From Madurella fahalii (taxonomy: Eukaryota > Ascomycota > Sordariomycetes > Sordariales), in contig CM056876.1 in the NCBI GenBank assembly GCA_029876055.1, positions 4,960,001 to 5,024,000 on the forward strand: 64,000 nt of DNA, written 5' to 3'. The notes under the pieces were generated by a model, which saw only the letters and a program-made list of their open reading frames with translations, made no database searches and was not told the DNA's origin. Made by a program: the position numbers and the translations under genes. This document shows positions 46,254-58,016 of the stretch, one piece after another. The first letter of the stretch is position 1. Each line of letters begins with the position of its first letter.

Positions 46254-48306
46254 TCACATCAACGTCCTCCGCCGCTTTGCCCTTGTATTCATACTGTGGC
46301 TACCCCCAACAACAGGGCGATCCTCGGAGAAAGGGCGTGTTGCCGAAGCCGCCCTTCCACTGGAATGACCTCCGCTTTTCTTCTTCCTGTCGTTTTCGCC
46401 CCGCATCCCCTTGACTTCGTCATCACCACTACCACCTCCTTTGACGTGCTGTTGTCGCTCCAGCTCCTGCGGCGCCTCCCTCGACTCCTCCTCTTCATCC
46501 CCCTTCTTCTGCTGCTGCTCGCCCCTCACAACAGGCGTGTATGTATGCATACGTATCAGCACCAAGGCCACATCCCTCTCTGTCGTACGCCGCTCGTTCG
46601 CGATATTGTTGTCGTCGTCTCTACCGGAAGAAGCGGTGGCGCCATCAGCAGCCGTCTCCTTGCCCATGGCCGCAGGGGGCATCGTCTCGCCAACCGGTGT
46701 GGGACTGTCGCCCGGCCGGACCAGGCTGGTACTCTCGCTCTGGCTCTGGGCCTCACATCCCGCATCGTATCCCTCGTCGACGTCAGCGTCAGCGTCGGTA
46801 TCGGCATCGACTTGGTCAAAGACCCGTTTGCTGGGAGTCTGGCGAGGTTGCACCTTCGAGTCAGAGTGGGCATGGGAGTTTTCGCCCGAAGATTGAGTGC
46901 TAATAGAGGATCTCGGGTGATGGCTAGGAATGAAGGGTCTTCTGTCCGGCGGGGTGAGAGAGCGCGGAACCGCGGATAGCCAGGGGTTGGCTGTCATGTT
47001 TGCGTTCGGGTTTGTGTGTGTATTTGTGTTTGTGGCCGGGAAGAGCTCCCCGTTGGGGTGGTCGGGGGGGTAAGGCGTAGAGCGGTAATGGTGTTGGTAT
47101 AGAGGCGGCCGGTTTACCGCCGCCCACCCCGTTCCTGGAGATTGTATTGGCGTTGGCGCTCCTGGTGGGGTAGGCCTCTGCAACGGCGGTAGCGCCGGAT
47201 ATATCGCTCTGCTGCTGTACCCTTCGGGGCCGGTGTGGACATCAACGTCCATGTCGGTGCCGTACGGGCTTAGGAGCGGGTGTCTACTGTAGGCGGATTC
47301 CTGGCGGTAGGGGTTGGCCATGCGGAGCGAGATGTGAGAAGGAGGTGGAGGGCTGATGCTATGGGAGAGACGGGGGCTAGGCAGAGAAGGCCGCGGTATA
47401 CGGAAGAGCATCGCGGCGTCTCTTTTGGCGCATGTCACAATGGCCGGGTCGATTACCATGCGTCCGAACCCGGCTGTTTTCTCCGGAACACACTCCAAGG
47501 GAAAGTGTGGGCCGAAGAGCGGGATGAGGGCACCGGCGATCTTGTGGCAAAATGTCGCGCAGACGGCCCTGGCGCACGCGAAGGGCATCCAATATCCTGC
47601 GGTTCATGCGTCAATATGCGGTTACGGTGCTAGAGGCGTCGTGCAAGTACGGACCTTGGGCTTTGATAGAGCCGCCGGTGATGCTGTACGTGATGTCCTT
47701 GAGACCGGGATTCTGATTGAGCATCTTCGCGGGCGTGGTCTGCTGGGGTTAGGAGTGGCCTGGACGCGCACTTCAGCCAAGACTGACCTTGCTGTATCCG
47801 TGGCATTTAAAGAAAGAGGTCATTCGGACGAGGCCGACGTTGTAGTCCCACATCACGGTAAAGGGGTGATCGTCTCCGGGCATCTTGAAGGCGTATTGGA
47901 ATACTAGGCTGGTCAGTCTCGACCTCTCCCGTTTTGCCGTGACCTTACTTTCAAAACACTCTCGGCCGGTTTTGGAAAAGAAGTCCTTCTTGCCACTGTT
48001 GTAGGGTATGCGCCGGCATGTGTCCTGGATCGAGCCAAAGGGCTCGACCTTGAACCTACGAACTTGGGCGAGCGACGCATCGTCCAAGGTCTCGAAGGGA
48101 GGGAAGTTGACGTCCCCCTTTACCCTACCTTTCGCACAACGTTTGGCATCCTCGGCCATCTTCAGTGATCTACTCGAAGGCGTGACTGGAACTGGGTCGT
48201 CGGCAAAGGACAGAATCCGACGGGGCGGGGAGGTCGGAACCGGGCGAAACGAGGGCAATGGAGCCCGAGGGGGTTCCGGGTTAAGAAGGTCTGCCACGGA
48301 TACCAT
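46254..48306 (-). CDS. APSES-type transcription factor, Xbp1-like
   Basis: Exons are 48306-47949, 47903-47788, 47739-47655 and 47596-46254, giving 633 residues. Introns are 45, 48 and 58 bp. Joined exons read RRIPYNSGKKDFFSKTGREC, then the basic helix-loop region with KMPGDDHPFTVMWDYNVGLV and MTSFFKCHGYSK-TTPAKMLNQN. Next come ITGGSIKAQ-GYWMPFACARAVCA and GPHFPLECVPE. This is the KilA-N/APSES DNA-binding fold in the form seen in fungal Xbp1 homologues; yeast Xbp1 is a stress- and quiescence-induced repressor. The C-terminal 380 residues are disordered-looking: Pro/Ser/Tyr-rich, an Asp-Ala repeat (DADTDADADVD), then charged sequence ending RAKRRR, a possible nuclear signal. The first intron is unusually short and stop-free, so the junction near 47904-47948 is the least certain part. 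Confidence 0.85.
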
Positions 48307-51300
48307 GGCGGTGAGAGTCTGGTGGGGGTGTCTCGCGTACTCGTCGCTACCACTGCAGCTCTCGGGTGGAAAGCGGTAGCAGGATGAAGACCGGGCAAAG
48401 GGGCTTGGGCACAGATTATGAAGTCAGACATACAGCGCTTGCGTGGCCGGGGGGTCCCTAGGAGTCAAAACCAAATCCTTTTTCAGGCCGCAAACAACAA
48501 AGCTCCGCGCAACCCTCGCGAGTCGGCGGGGGACCTCAGGGGGAGCTACCTGCGACAAGGGAACCGGCAAACTGTCTTCTATCCTTGAGCGTCGCGGCCG
48601 GTATGCAGCGTCCTGCAACCCCGGTGACAGTTCCGTGTGTTCGGCGTTCTCGACGAAGAGCTTTCTTTGTCTGGGGACCAGGAAGTCGACTGGGATGCAG
48701 ATGGCGCGTTTGACACTCCCACCGCTCTTTGGGGGTTCGAAGTGGCAGCAAAAATGTGACAAGTGACAGTAGAACGGCGGTCAATAGTCACTTGATGACT
48801 GGGACAGTGGCGTTCTGACGGCCGTGACAACGGCGGCAGCTACTGGAGTACGGGGAGTGCGACTTTGCTCTGAGATTGTCCCCCGCAACGGCCATGCTGG
48901 GGCCCCAGACCGCGCCCGACTCTACACAAGGCACTCAGCAGTGTGCCATGTGCCGCAGAATTATGGGGTAAAGCCGGCGGAGCTGATGACTGGCCTCGTC
49001 GATGGCCAAGTCAAGGTGCTAGGGGCGGATCGAAGGGAGTGGTGTCCTCAAGAGAGGGGCTGGACATCCAAACGAGCACAGGTGCCAGGGCCCGACGGCG
49101 CCGCTGTGGCCAAAGAACAGCAAATGAGTTTGACACAGCAAATACCAGACCGTGAGCGACCATACAGGGATACGGCTTGTTTGGGAACACTTGACAGAAA
49201 GCAGACAGTCGGATGGCTGCAGGAGGCGCTGCTTGGTTACTTGGCCGAGTGGCCCCGGTGAGGACGTGGAACAAAGAGGGAAAATTGCCAGTGTTGACAT
49301 CTCAGGCAGCGTGATGACTCCCAGACTCGACACACGTGGCTGCTACACCGCTAAGGAGGTGGTCGCGGCCAAGTGAGCCGATGGGCGTCTCGCCCGGTTC
49401 ACGCCTGGCGGTAGTTTACGCTGCACACTCTAGCTCCCTGACACTGCTTGCCTCTTCTCTGGCAGAAAGGACGTGTCGCGAGATCGGAAGCACTCATGTA
49501 CGGGAAGAAATTGCGAGCATCCCCTCTGGACCGAACTCGCTGAGCGCGCCGTGAGCACTCCTTGTTCTATGCCCCTTCGAGAAGCCCGATCCGGCGTTCC
49601 CCCCGACGACCGCGGGAGCGGCGCGGAAGGGAGCATTTGACACTGCACTGGACCTTGCTTGCCCCCACGACCTGCGCTTGCGCAACCACAGCACAAAAAG
49701 TGTCCGATGAGAGACACAGTTGTCCATAGCCTGAAACTGTTGACAGTCTGGGGGCGTCCTTTGTCCTCCAAGGACGGTGGTGTCGACGTTGCGAGGGCGG
49801 CCAAGGCCAACGAAGGACCGCAGGGGCAAGGGAACGGCTGACATTTGATGGGGGAATCGAGCACATCGGACGAAGTTGAAAGAAAATGTGGCGCACAGGC
49901 TGGCGACATGACTAGGCCCGCTCGTCGCTGCATGGCTTGCTGAGCGCCAACCGTCTGACACAGCGAACTGTCGTGTGTCTAGTTAGGCAACATGGATCCC
50001 TCGACTCGCCGCCCCTGCTCACGCCTGAGATTGCCGGTCCAGCCGTGATGAGAGCTGCAGGCGCCCGTCTAAGTCTCCACGGCAGCGCCGTCCGGCACCA
50101 TACACCTAGCACGGCTGGCGCACTGCCCCCAAACGGCAGCACAGAATGAGAGGAACTCCAAATCGAGCCACCGGGGGGACAAGCTAGGCCGGAATCGTTT
50201 ACAAGGGGCCTCCGGCAGCTGGACAAGCTCCGGGGTGCAAGCCGTGGAACGGGCCCGGACGAGAAGAAGGTTGCGTCGCCGCGTCTGAGAGCGCGGAGCG
50301 GTTTGCACTGCACTCGGAGGCGGTCAGTCAACCCCGCCGTGTCTTAGTCGGCGTCCGTTCGATGTATCCCTGTCTAGCCATTCAAGGGCGCCAGCGCTCC
50401 TATGTAAGGGGCGCGCATGAGGCCGGGACCGGTGCCCGATGGGAGCGTCGAGCCAAGCAAGATTCACAGATCCTCTGCACATCGATCTGCCGGTCAGGGT
50501 CAGTACTATGATAGAGAGCGGGCCTGGGCGTTAGGATGTCCGAATCTGCCGCGTGGCACGCCAGGGCGTCGGCCGAAGATGCCAGCCCTTCTATCTATCC
50601 CACGCCGGTGCGACCGCCAGACTTGTCAACGGCTGTGCACACCCCGGGAATTTCGACCAGGTGCTAGCAGCCTGGAGACGTCAAGTTGCACAACAGCTGG
50701 CGCGCAGCATAGCACTGCATCCATTTGCCGCACACAAGCCGGTCCACTCGGAGAGCGACGAGGAGGACAGACGATGCTGGGGGCCTGCGAGGCGCAGAGC
50801 GACGAGATCACGGGCCCATTGTCCCTGGCGGGCCGCCTCGCAGAGATCGATTGGAGCTGCTTTGAAACAAGTGTCGCTCTCGGCCGGGCGTATACATGCG
50901 GACCGGAAAGGACGCAGCTGCTGTGCCATCTGAAGTCATCCTCGAGGGAGGGCTGGACTGAAGACGGGGACAGGGCAGCTCTAGAATATTCCTATTCTGG
51001 TAAGGAAAAGGAATCACTGTGTCAGACAGAGACTGCGATCAGAAGTCGAGGACGTGCTCCGTGTCGCTGTCCAAATCCCACAGCGGTCGACGGCGCGCTC
51101 TAGAAACGACACACAATGCCCATCATGACGATACTTTGTACAACTGCTCTGGAGAGCAGCAAGCGCTGGTGGCAGATTAACGTTACTTGGCCTGGGCTAT
51201 TCCTTTTTTTTTTTTTCTTTTTTAGTTGTCCAATTTTCGTCCCCTCTCCGCGACTAACAAAATCTCCTTGCGAGTCAGATGGATGATTGATGCGTGCAGT

Positions 51301-52034
51301 TCTGGACGAATACCGAACTGATCGACGCGTGCTTGGCGTGAAGCTGGCGTTGACGGTGCACTAAAGTCATGTGACTGTATGGCGGAGAGGACTCCTTTAA
51401 AGCGTTATCGAGTATCATAGATATTCAACTGTGTTCTTGGCCAGTATGACTGTACCTAGCTGCATACTTCTAGATAGAGGGAAAAAGAAAAGGGGAAAGA
51501 AAACAAGAGGACATAAAAGATGAACGTGCTCAAATTTTTCAACTATAATTATATATATATATTTTTGAGTGCGGTACATACCGCATGTACAAGTGCGCCT
51601 GAGCAGGTGTTGAGCGGGTTGTGTTTAGGTTTGCGGCCTCAGGCATCAACAAACATTGAAACGCGTCTTGACCGCGCCTGTCCCGCCTTGATCAATTCTC
51701 GCTTGTTTGGGAAAGACATTGACATTCTCTTGTTTACGTTCGGCGGCTCGTCACCACAACAGTCCTTTCGCACAGCCTGCCGCTGGTACTTTCATCCCTC
51801 CGACCTGCAACCTTCCTTTGTCTTTGCAAGACAAATCGATCGCTGGGCGGATTCGCTACTTTGTGTACCTTGTTCCTTTTGATCTTCTCATTGTTCGCAA
51901 TTACGACTGCCCTTTTGCGCCCCCTGAATGTGCTCACCGTTTTGGTTGCCTGCTCGCCACCTGCATCGACCCCTCGTTCGGACGTGTAGTCCCCCGCGCA
52001 GGGTGCCTTGGAACGCCGTTTCCTCGCTGCCAAC
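48307..52034. other. 3.7 kb gene-free region between Xbp1-like and top2
   Basis: The promoters of both divergent genes lie here. Open frames (48824-49261, 49430-49933, 50417-51103 and others) overlap on both strands and show no domain or codon bias. GC content falls after about 51.1 kb, with poly-T and AT-rich stretches (about 51207-51220, 51540-51560) leading into a pyrimidine-rich leader before the top2 ATG. Nothing else recognised. Confidence 0.5.
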
Positions 52035-55000
52035 ATGGATTCCGACGTCGACTCTGTCTTTGACGACTTCAAGAGCGAGTCTGACGCCTATTCGCCAGAA
52101 GTTTTGGTACGTATGTTGCGTGCTGCCTTCTCCGTTCGGCGAGTGCCGCGCATCAAACGGCTTTTCAAGCATATTTCTGACCCGCGAAACTCAAGCTAAC
52201 AGCAACAACCAGAAACCCAAGGCTAAGGCGGCCGCAAAAAAGACGACAGCTGCGAAACCAGGCAGGACCGCTGGGAAAATGGTGCAAACGACCCTCACTG
52301 GCGGCAAGGCCGCCACAAAAAAGAGGGCGAAACCAGAGAGCGACGATGATGATGACGCCGGTATGCTCTCGAGCACGCCGCCGAGTCTCAAGAAGCAGAA
52401 GCAGGCCCCGGCAAAGAAGTCGAGCGGCAAGCCTCTCGCCGAGATAGAGAACGACGAGATGCTGATCGACGACGAACCGCCCGCGGCCGCGGCCGCGGCG
52501 CCCAAGTCAAAGAAGTCGGCAACCGAGACATACCAGAAGCTCACCCAACTCGAGCACATCATCCGGCGTCCCGACACGTACATTGGCTCCGTAGAACGCA
52601 TGGAGCAGAAGATGTGGGTCTTCAACAAGACCGAGAAGCTGATGGAGAACCGTAACATCGCCTATGTCCCTGGCCTCTACAAGATCTTTGACGAGATTCT
52701 CGTCAACGCTGCCGACAACAGTCAGAGGGACTCGTCCATGACGCATCTCAAGGTCACCGTGGACCGCGAGACGGGCGAGATTTCGGTCGAGAATAACGGC
52801 AAGGGCATTCCGATTGAGATGCACGAAAAAGAAAAGTGCTACGTCCCCGAGCTCATCTTCGGCCACCTTCTCACGGGTTCCAACTACGACGACAACGAGA
52901 AGAAGACGGTCGGTGGCCGCAACGGTTACGGTGCGAAGCTCACCAACATCTTCAGCCAGAAATTCACCATCGAGCTCCAGGACTCAAACAATGGTAAGCG
53001 CTACAAGCAGACCTGGACCGACAACATGACCAAGATGGAAAAGGCAAAGATCACGAGCAACAAGTCGTCCGACTTTGTCAAGGTCACCTTCCTCCCGGAC
53101 TACAAGAGGTTCGGCATGGAGAACGGCATCGACGACGACCTGGAGGCCCTGATCTACCGCCGCGTCTACGACATGGCTGGCACCGTGTCTGGCGTCAAGG
53201 TGTGGCTGAACGGCGAGCACCTCAAGATCAACTTCAAGACATACTGCGAGCTCTATGCCAAGTCCATCGCCAAGGAGCGCGGCGATGCTCTTGTCGACGA
53301 TAAGGCGCCTGCCGCCAAAGTCGAGTTTGAGCAAGTAAGGTCCAATGGGCGCCTATGGCAGATCGGTTTCACCGTCTCGGACGGCTCGTTCCAGCAGGTC
53401 TCGTTCGTCAACAACATCGCCACGACGTCAGGCGGCACGCACGTTAACTACATCGCCGACCAGATCTGCGATGCGCTGGCCAAGGAGCTGACCAAGAAGA
53501 AGAAGGGCCACTCGCTCAAGGCGTCGCACTTCCGCAACCACATCTTCATCTTCATCAACTGTCTGATCGACAACCCGTCCTTCAATTCGCAGACCAAGGA
53601 GCAGATGACAACCAAGATGAGCGCCTTTGGCAGCAAGTGCGTGCTTAGCGACCAGTTCCTCAAGAAGGTCAGGAATTCCGAGGTAATCGCCAACATCATG
53701 GAGTTTGCCGACAGGAAGGCGGACAAGATGTTGGCCAAGAGCGACGGCACCAAGCGCTCCCGCATCAGCAATGACAAGCTTGTCGATGCCAACTGGGCCG
53801 GCACGAAGCGCGGCCACGAGTGCACCCTCATTCTGACCGAAGGTGACTCGGCCAGAGGTCTCGCCGTCGCCGGTCGTGCCGTTTTGGATCCGGACCGCAT
53901 CGGCGTCTTCCCGCTCCGCGGTAAGATGCTCAACGTGCGCGACGCCTCGCTCGACCAGATCATGAAGAACAAGGAGATCGAAAACATCAAAAAGTTCCTC
54001 GGCTTGAAGCACAAGCAGCACTACACCGACACCAAGGGCCTCCGGTACGGCCATCTGATGATCATGGCCGATCAAGATCTCGACGGTAGCCATATCAAGG
54101 GCCTGCTCATCAACTTTCTCGAAGTCCAGTTCCCCTCGCTGCTGCGCATCGACGACTTCTTCCAAGAGTTTATCACGCCCGTCGTCAAGGTTTGGCAGGG
54201 CAACAACCCCAAGAAGCCGCAAAATCTTAAGATGTTCTTCAACCTGCCACAATATGAGACGTGGAAGGAGCAACACAAGGGTGAAATGCGAAAGTGGAAT
54301 TACAAGTACTTGAAGGGTCTGGGTAGCAGTTCCAACGAGGACGCACAAATCTACTTCAAAGACCTGGACCGCCACCTAAAGAAGTTCGACACGCTGAAGG
54401 ACGAGGAGCGGGAGCTGTTTGAGCTGGCCTTCTCCAAGAAGAAGGCGGATGCTCGCAAGGAGTGGTTGGGTAATTTCGTCCCTGGGACATTCCTAGATAC
54501 GACGGCGAGCAGGAAGAGCTACCACGACTTCGTGCACAAGGAGCTCATCCTTTTTAGCATGGCCGATAACATGCGGTCTATCCCTTCCATGGTCGACGGC
54601 CTGAAGCCCGGTCAGCGCAAGGTCATCTTTGGTGCGTTCAAGCGGAACCTCGTCAACGACCAAAAGGTTGCCGAGTTTGCCGGTTACGTCTCCGAGGTGG
54701 CCGCATACCACCACGGCGAGGCGTCGCTCCAGCAGACAATCGTTGGCCTGGCGCAGAACTACGTCGGGTCCAACAACATCAACTGCCTGGAACCTAGCGG
54801 TAACTTTGGTTCGCGTCTATCTGGTGGCTCGGATGCCGCGAGCGCTCGTTACATCCACACGCGCCTGTCGCCCTTTGCCCGGCACGTGTTCTCGAAACTC
54901 GACGAGCCCAACCTCGAGCACCAGTTCGACGACGGCCGCATGATCGAGCCCAAGGTCTACGTCCCCATCATCCCAATGGTTCTGGTCAACGGCGCCGACG

Positions 55001-57315
55001 GTATCGGCACGGGTTGGAGCACCTCGATTCCAAACTACCACCCAATCACCATTGTCGAGAACTTGAAGCGGCGCATGGGCAGGCTCGACCCCGCAGATCC
55101 GGAGGAGAAGCCCTTCGAACCCATGACCCCGTGGTTCCGAGGCTGGAAGGGCGTGGTTGAAGTCGAGGGCCCCAACAAGTTCAAGTTCAACGGCATCATC
55201 AGGCAGGACGAGCAGAACCCCAACGAGATCCACGTCACCGAGCTGCCCATCCGCATGTGGACCGATGACTTCAAGTCGAGGCTCGAGGACATCATCCGTG
55301 CCGAGAAGACACCTTCGTTCATCAAGGACTACAAGGAATTCAACGACCACCGAACAGTTCACTTCATCATCGACATGGAGGACAAGCACCTGAAGGCGGC
55401 GCTCGATGAGGGCTTGCTGGAGAAGTTCAAGCTGACCAAGACCATCGCAACAACCAATCTCGTCGCCTTCAACACCCGCGGCCAGATCCAGAAATACGAG
55501 AACCCGGAGGAGATCATGGAGGAGTTCTACCACTATCGTCTCGACATGTACGCGAAGCGGAAGAAGCACTGGCTCGCGGTCTACGACGCGGACCACCGGA
55601 AGCTTCTGAATCAGTACCGCTTCATCTCGGAGATCATCGACAACAAGCTCGTGGTCGCTAAGAAGAAAAAGGCTGTCCTCGTCAAGGAGCTGCGCGACCG
55701 CAAATACGAAGCTTTCCCTCCCAAGGACGACAAGAAAAAGTCGGACGACGATGCCGACGAGGATGCCGACGAGGACGAGGCCTCGGGCGGTGCGCGCGAC
55801 TATGATTACCTTCTCTCGGTTTGTGCTTCGACTCTAACCGTGCTGTGCTGTGCTATGCTGTGCCGTGCTGACTGTTGACAGATGCCCATCTGGTCGCTGA
55901 CGACTGAGCGTCTCGAGAAGCTTAAGGCCCAGATTGCAGCCAAGAAGGCGCAGTATGACGAGCTTGATGCTTTGAGCGAGAAGGATCTGTGGATCAAGGA
56001 CCTCGACGAATTCGCTGCCGAGTGGGACACGCAGTTGAAGCTTGATGCAGAGATCACAACCGGCATTCGTAGGATGGGCCGTCGCGCGTCTCATAAGATC
56101 GGCGCTGGAACCGGAAAGGGTCGCCGCCTGAAGGACGACGACGACTACCAGCCCGAGAAGAAGTCCAGGGCCAAGGCTCCCAAGGTAGAAAAGGTCGAGA
56201 CCAAGACGCAGCAGCGGTTTGCCGAGAAGTTCCAAGCAGCGGCCAAACCCAAACCCAAGGCCGAGGACTTGTCGGACGATGATTTTGCCCTCCTTGGCAG
56301 GAAGACGGCGGTCAAAGAAGAGTCGGAGCCGCCTGTTTCCGTCGATGATGCTACAAGCGGGCGCAACAAGCGTGCGGCTGCCACCAAGTCCAAGTACATC
56401 TTGAGCGATGATTCAGACGAGGATTTTCTGGACTTGGACAAGCCCGACGTGAAAGAAGAGGAGCCCGACTCGGCTTCGGAAGAAGAGGAAGAAGTGATTC
56501 CGAAGCCGACGAAGCGAGCGGCGGCATCAAAAGCGAAGCCACGGTACATTGACGAAGACGGCTCCGAGAGCGGGGGCGATGACGACAATCTGCTCGGCGA
56601 TGTCGGCGCCCTCGTCAAGGGCATCGGTGGTCCCTCCTCGAGCAGCGGCGGCGGCAGGCTTAGTCTGTTTGCCATGTCGCGGCCCGAGGCAGGTGACGCG
56701 CCGCTACCCAAGATGAAGACTAAGCCATCCAAGTCCAGTCTCGACTTTGACAGCCACGACGACACCAACTACGAAGCACTAGCCATGTCGTCTCCACGGA
56801 AATCCACCACGGCCACGAAAGCAGATGACCTCGATGACTTCCTGTCTGACGACGACCTTCCCGCGGCGGGCAGCAGCAAGCCCGCCGGGAAACCGGCCGC
56901 AGCTAAGGCGAAAGCCCCTCTCAGCGTGGTCCCCGCCCCAGCCAAGAAGCGCGGTCGCCCGGCAGGGTCAAAGAACAAGTCCAAAGACGCCGTCGCAGCT
57001 CCCAAAGCTACAGCTGCGGTCTTTAAAGCTGCCAAACCGAAGGCGTCGTCCACTCTCTCGCCAGCTGCCAAAGCCTACGCGGCAAAGAAGGCCAAAGCTA
57101 GCAGCAGGAAAGTCTTGAGTGACAACGAAGACGACCTTGTCGATGAGCCGGCCAGTCCAGTAGTTGCCAGGCCCAAGGCAAGGCCTGGTCGCGCGGCGGC
57201 CGCCAAGGCAAAGCCGATATACATTGACGATGAGGACGATTCAATGCTCAGCGCTGGTGGTGGGAGGGGCAAGGACGATAGCGACGCGTTTGATATGGAT
57301 GAGGATAGTGAGTAA
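52035..57315 (+). CDS. top2: DNA topoisomerase II
   Basis: Passes one DNA duplex through another using ATP, for decatenation, condensation and supercoil relief in the nucleus. Exons are 52035-52106, 52213-55818 and 55882-57315, giving 1,703 residues. The start MDSDVDSVF is joined by a 106-bp intron to a Lys/Ala-rich, then acidic N-terminal tail. The GHKL ATPase shows NGKGIP (about 220) and GRNGYGAKL (259). TOPRIM shows EGDSARG (567) and DQDLDGSH (644). The breakage-reunion domain carries the active-site tyrosine in SARYIHT (Tyr904). The second intron follows the LLS of DYDYLLS; exon 3 starts MPIWSLT, conserved at the end of the catalytic core. The final 400 residues are a divergent Lys/Ala/Ser/Asp-rich tail with three related acidic patches after a Lys-Tyr-Ile-like core. 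Assignment is certain; the tail length is long but typical of filamentous fungi. Confidence 0.97.
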
Positions 57316-58016
57316 TCGAGTCGATGGGCCGGCTGATGACGACGATACGACTCTACTCTTCTTCGTCGGGCGGATGGGTGGGCAGAGGATTTTTTTTTTT
57401 TTTTTTCTCTTTTCTCTTCCTGTTATCTCCTTTGAGACCCGGGCAGCTCGGACGGCGTTGGGTTATCCTGATACAACAACTGATGGGATGATCTGCTTGC
57501 TTTGACTTGCCAGTATACCTAGCTACTTGGGCGGCCTAAGCTAAGCCCCCACAACCCATGTATTTTATGGTACCGTACTTTACTCTTTCAATCCGGCTTG
57601 ATACCACTCACACTCAACTTCATGCCGTCTAATATCCTTGGCCTGCTGATCATACTAAACCTTAAAAAGAATACTGGATGAGAAGGGTGTATCTGGCGAT
57701 GTGGGATCGACCCAGATAAATCAATCGTGTCTCCTGGTAGTAAAAAAACGGTCTAACTGCAAGGTGTCTAACTCTACTCATCTGGTCTATATAAGGTAAT
57801 AAGCCTCCATTTTCTCTTCCTCCTTTTCTCCTCTTATGGTTGATACGATTATGATTCAGGGACATAGTCCGTTTATCCAACACTGTGGGGTAGCTTACCG
57901 CCCGGCAGAAACACAAAATTTAGGAGGGTCCCGCAAAGCCTCGGGGGGAGGGATGGAGTCTGTACTGTACAGCAATTCAACTCGGGTCGCGGCTCTAAGA
58001 CTCGACGCAGCTGCTC
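57316..58016. other. Intergenic region top2 to trm1
   Basis: About 700 bases. A T16-like run near 57391-57406 lies in the likely top2 3' UTR. The rest is AT-richer promoter sequence. No gene seen. Confidence 0.5.
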
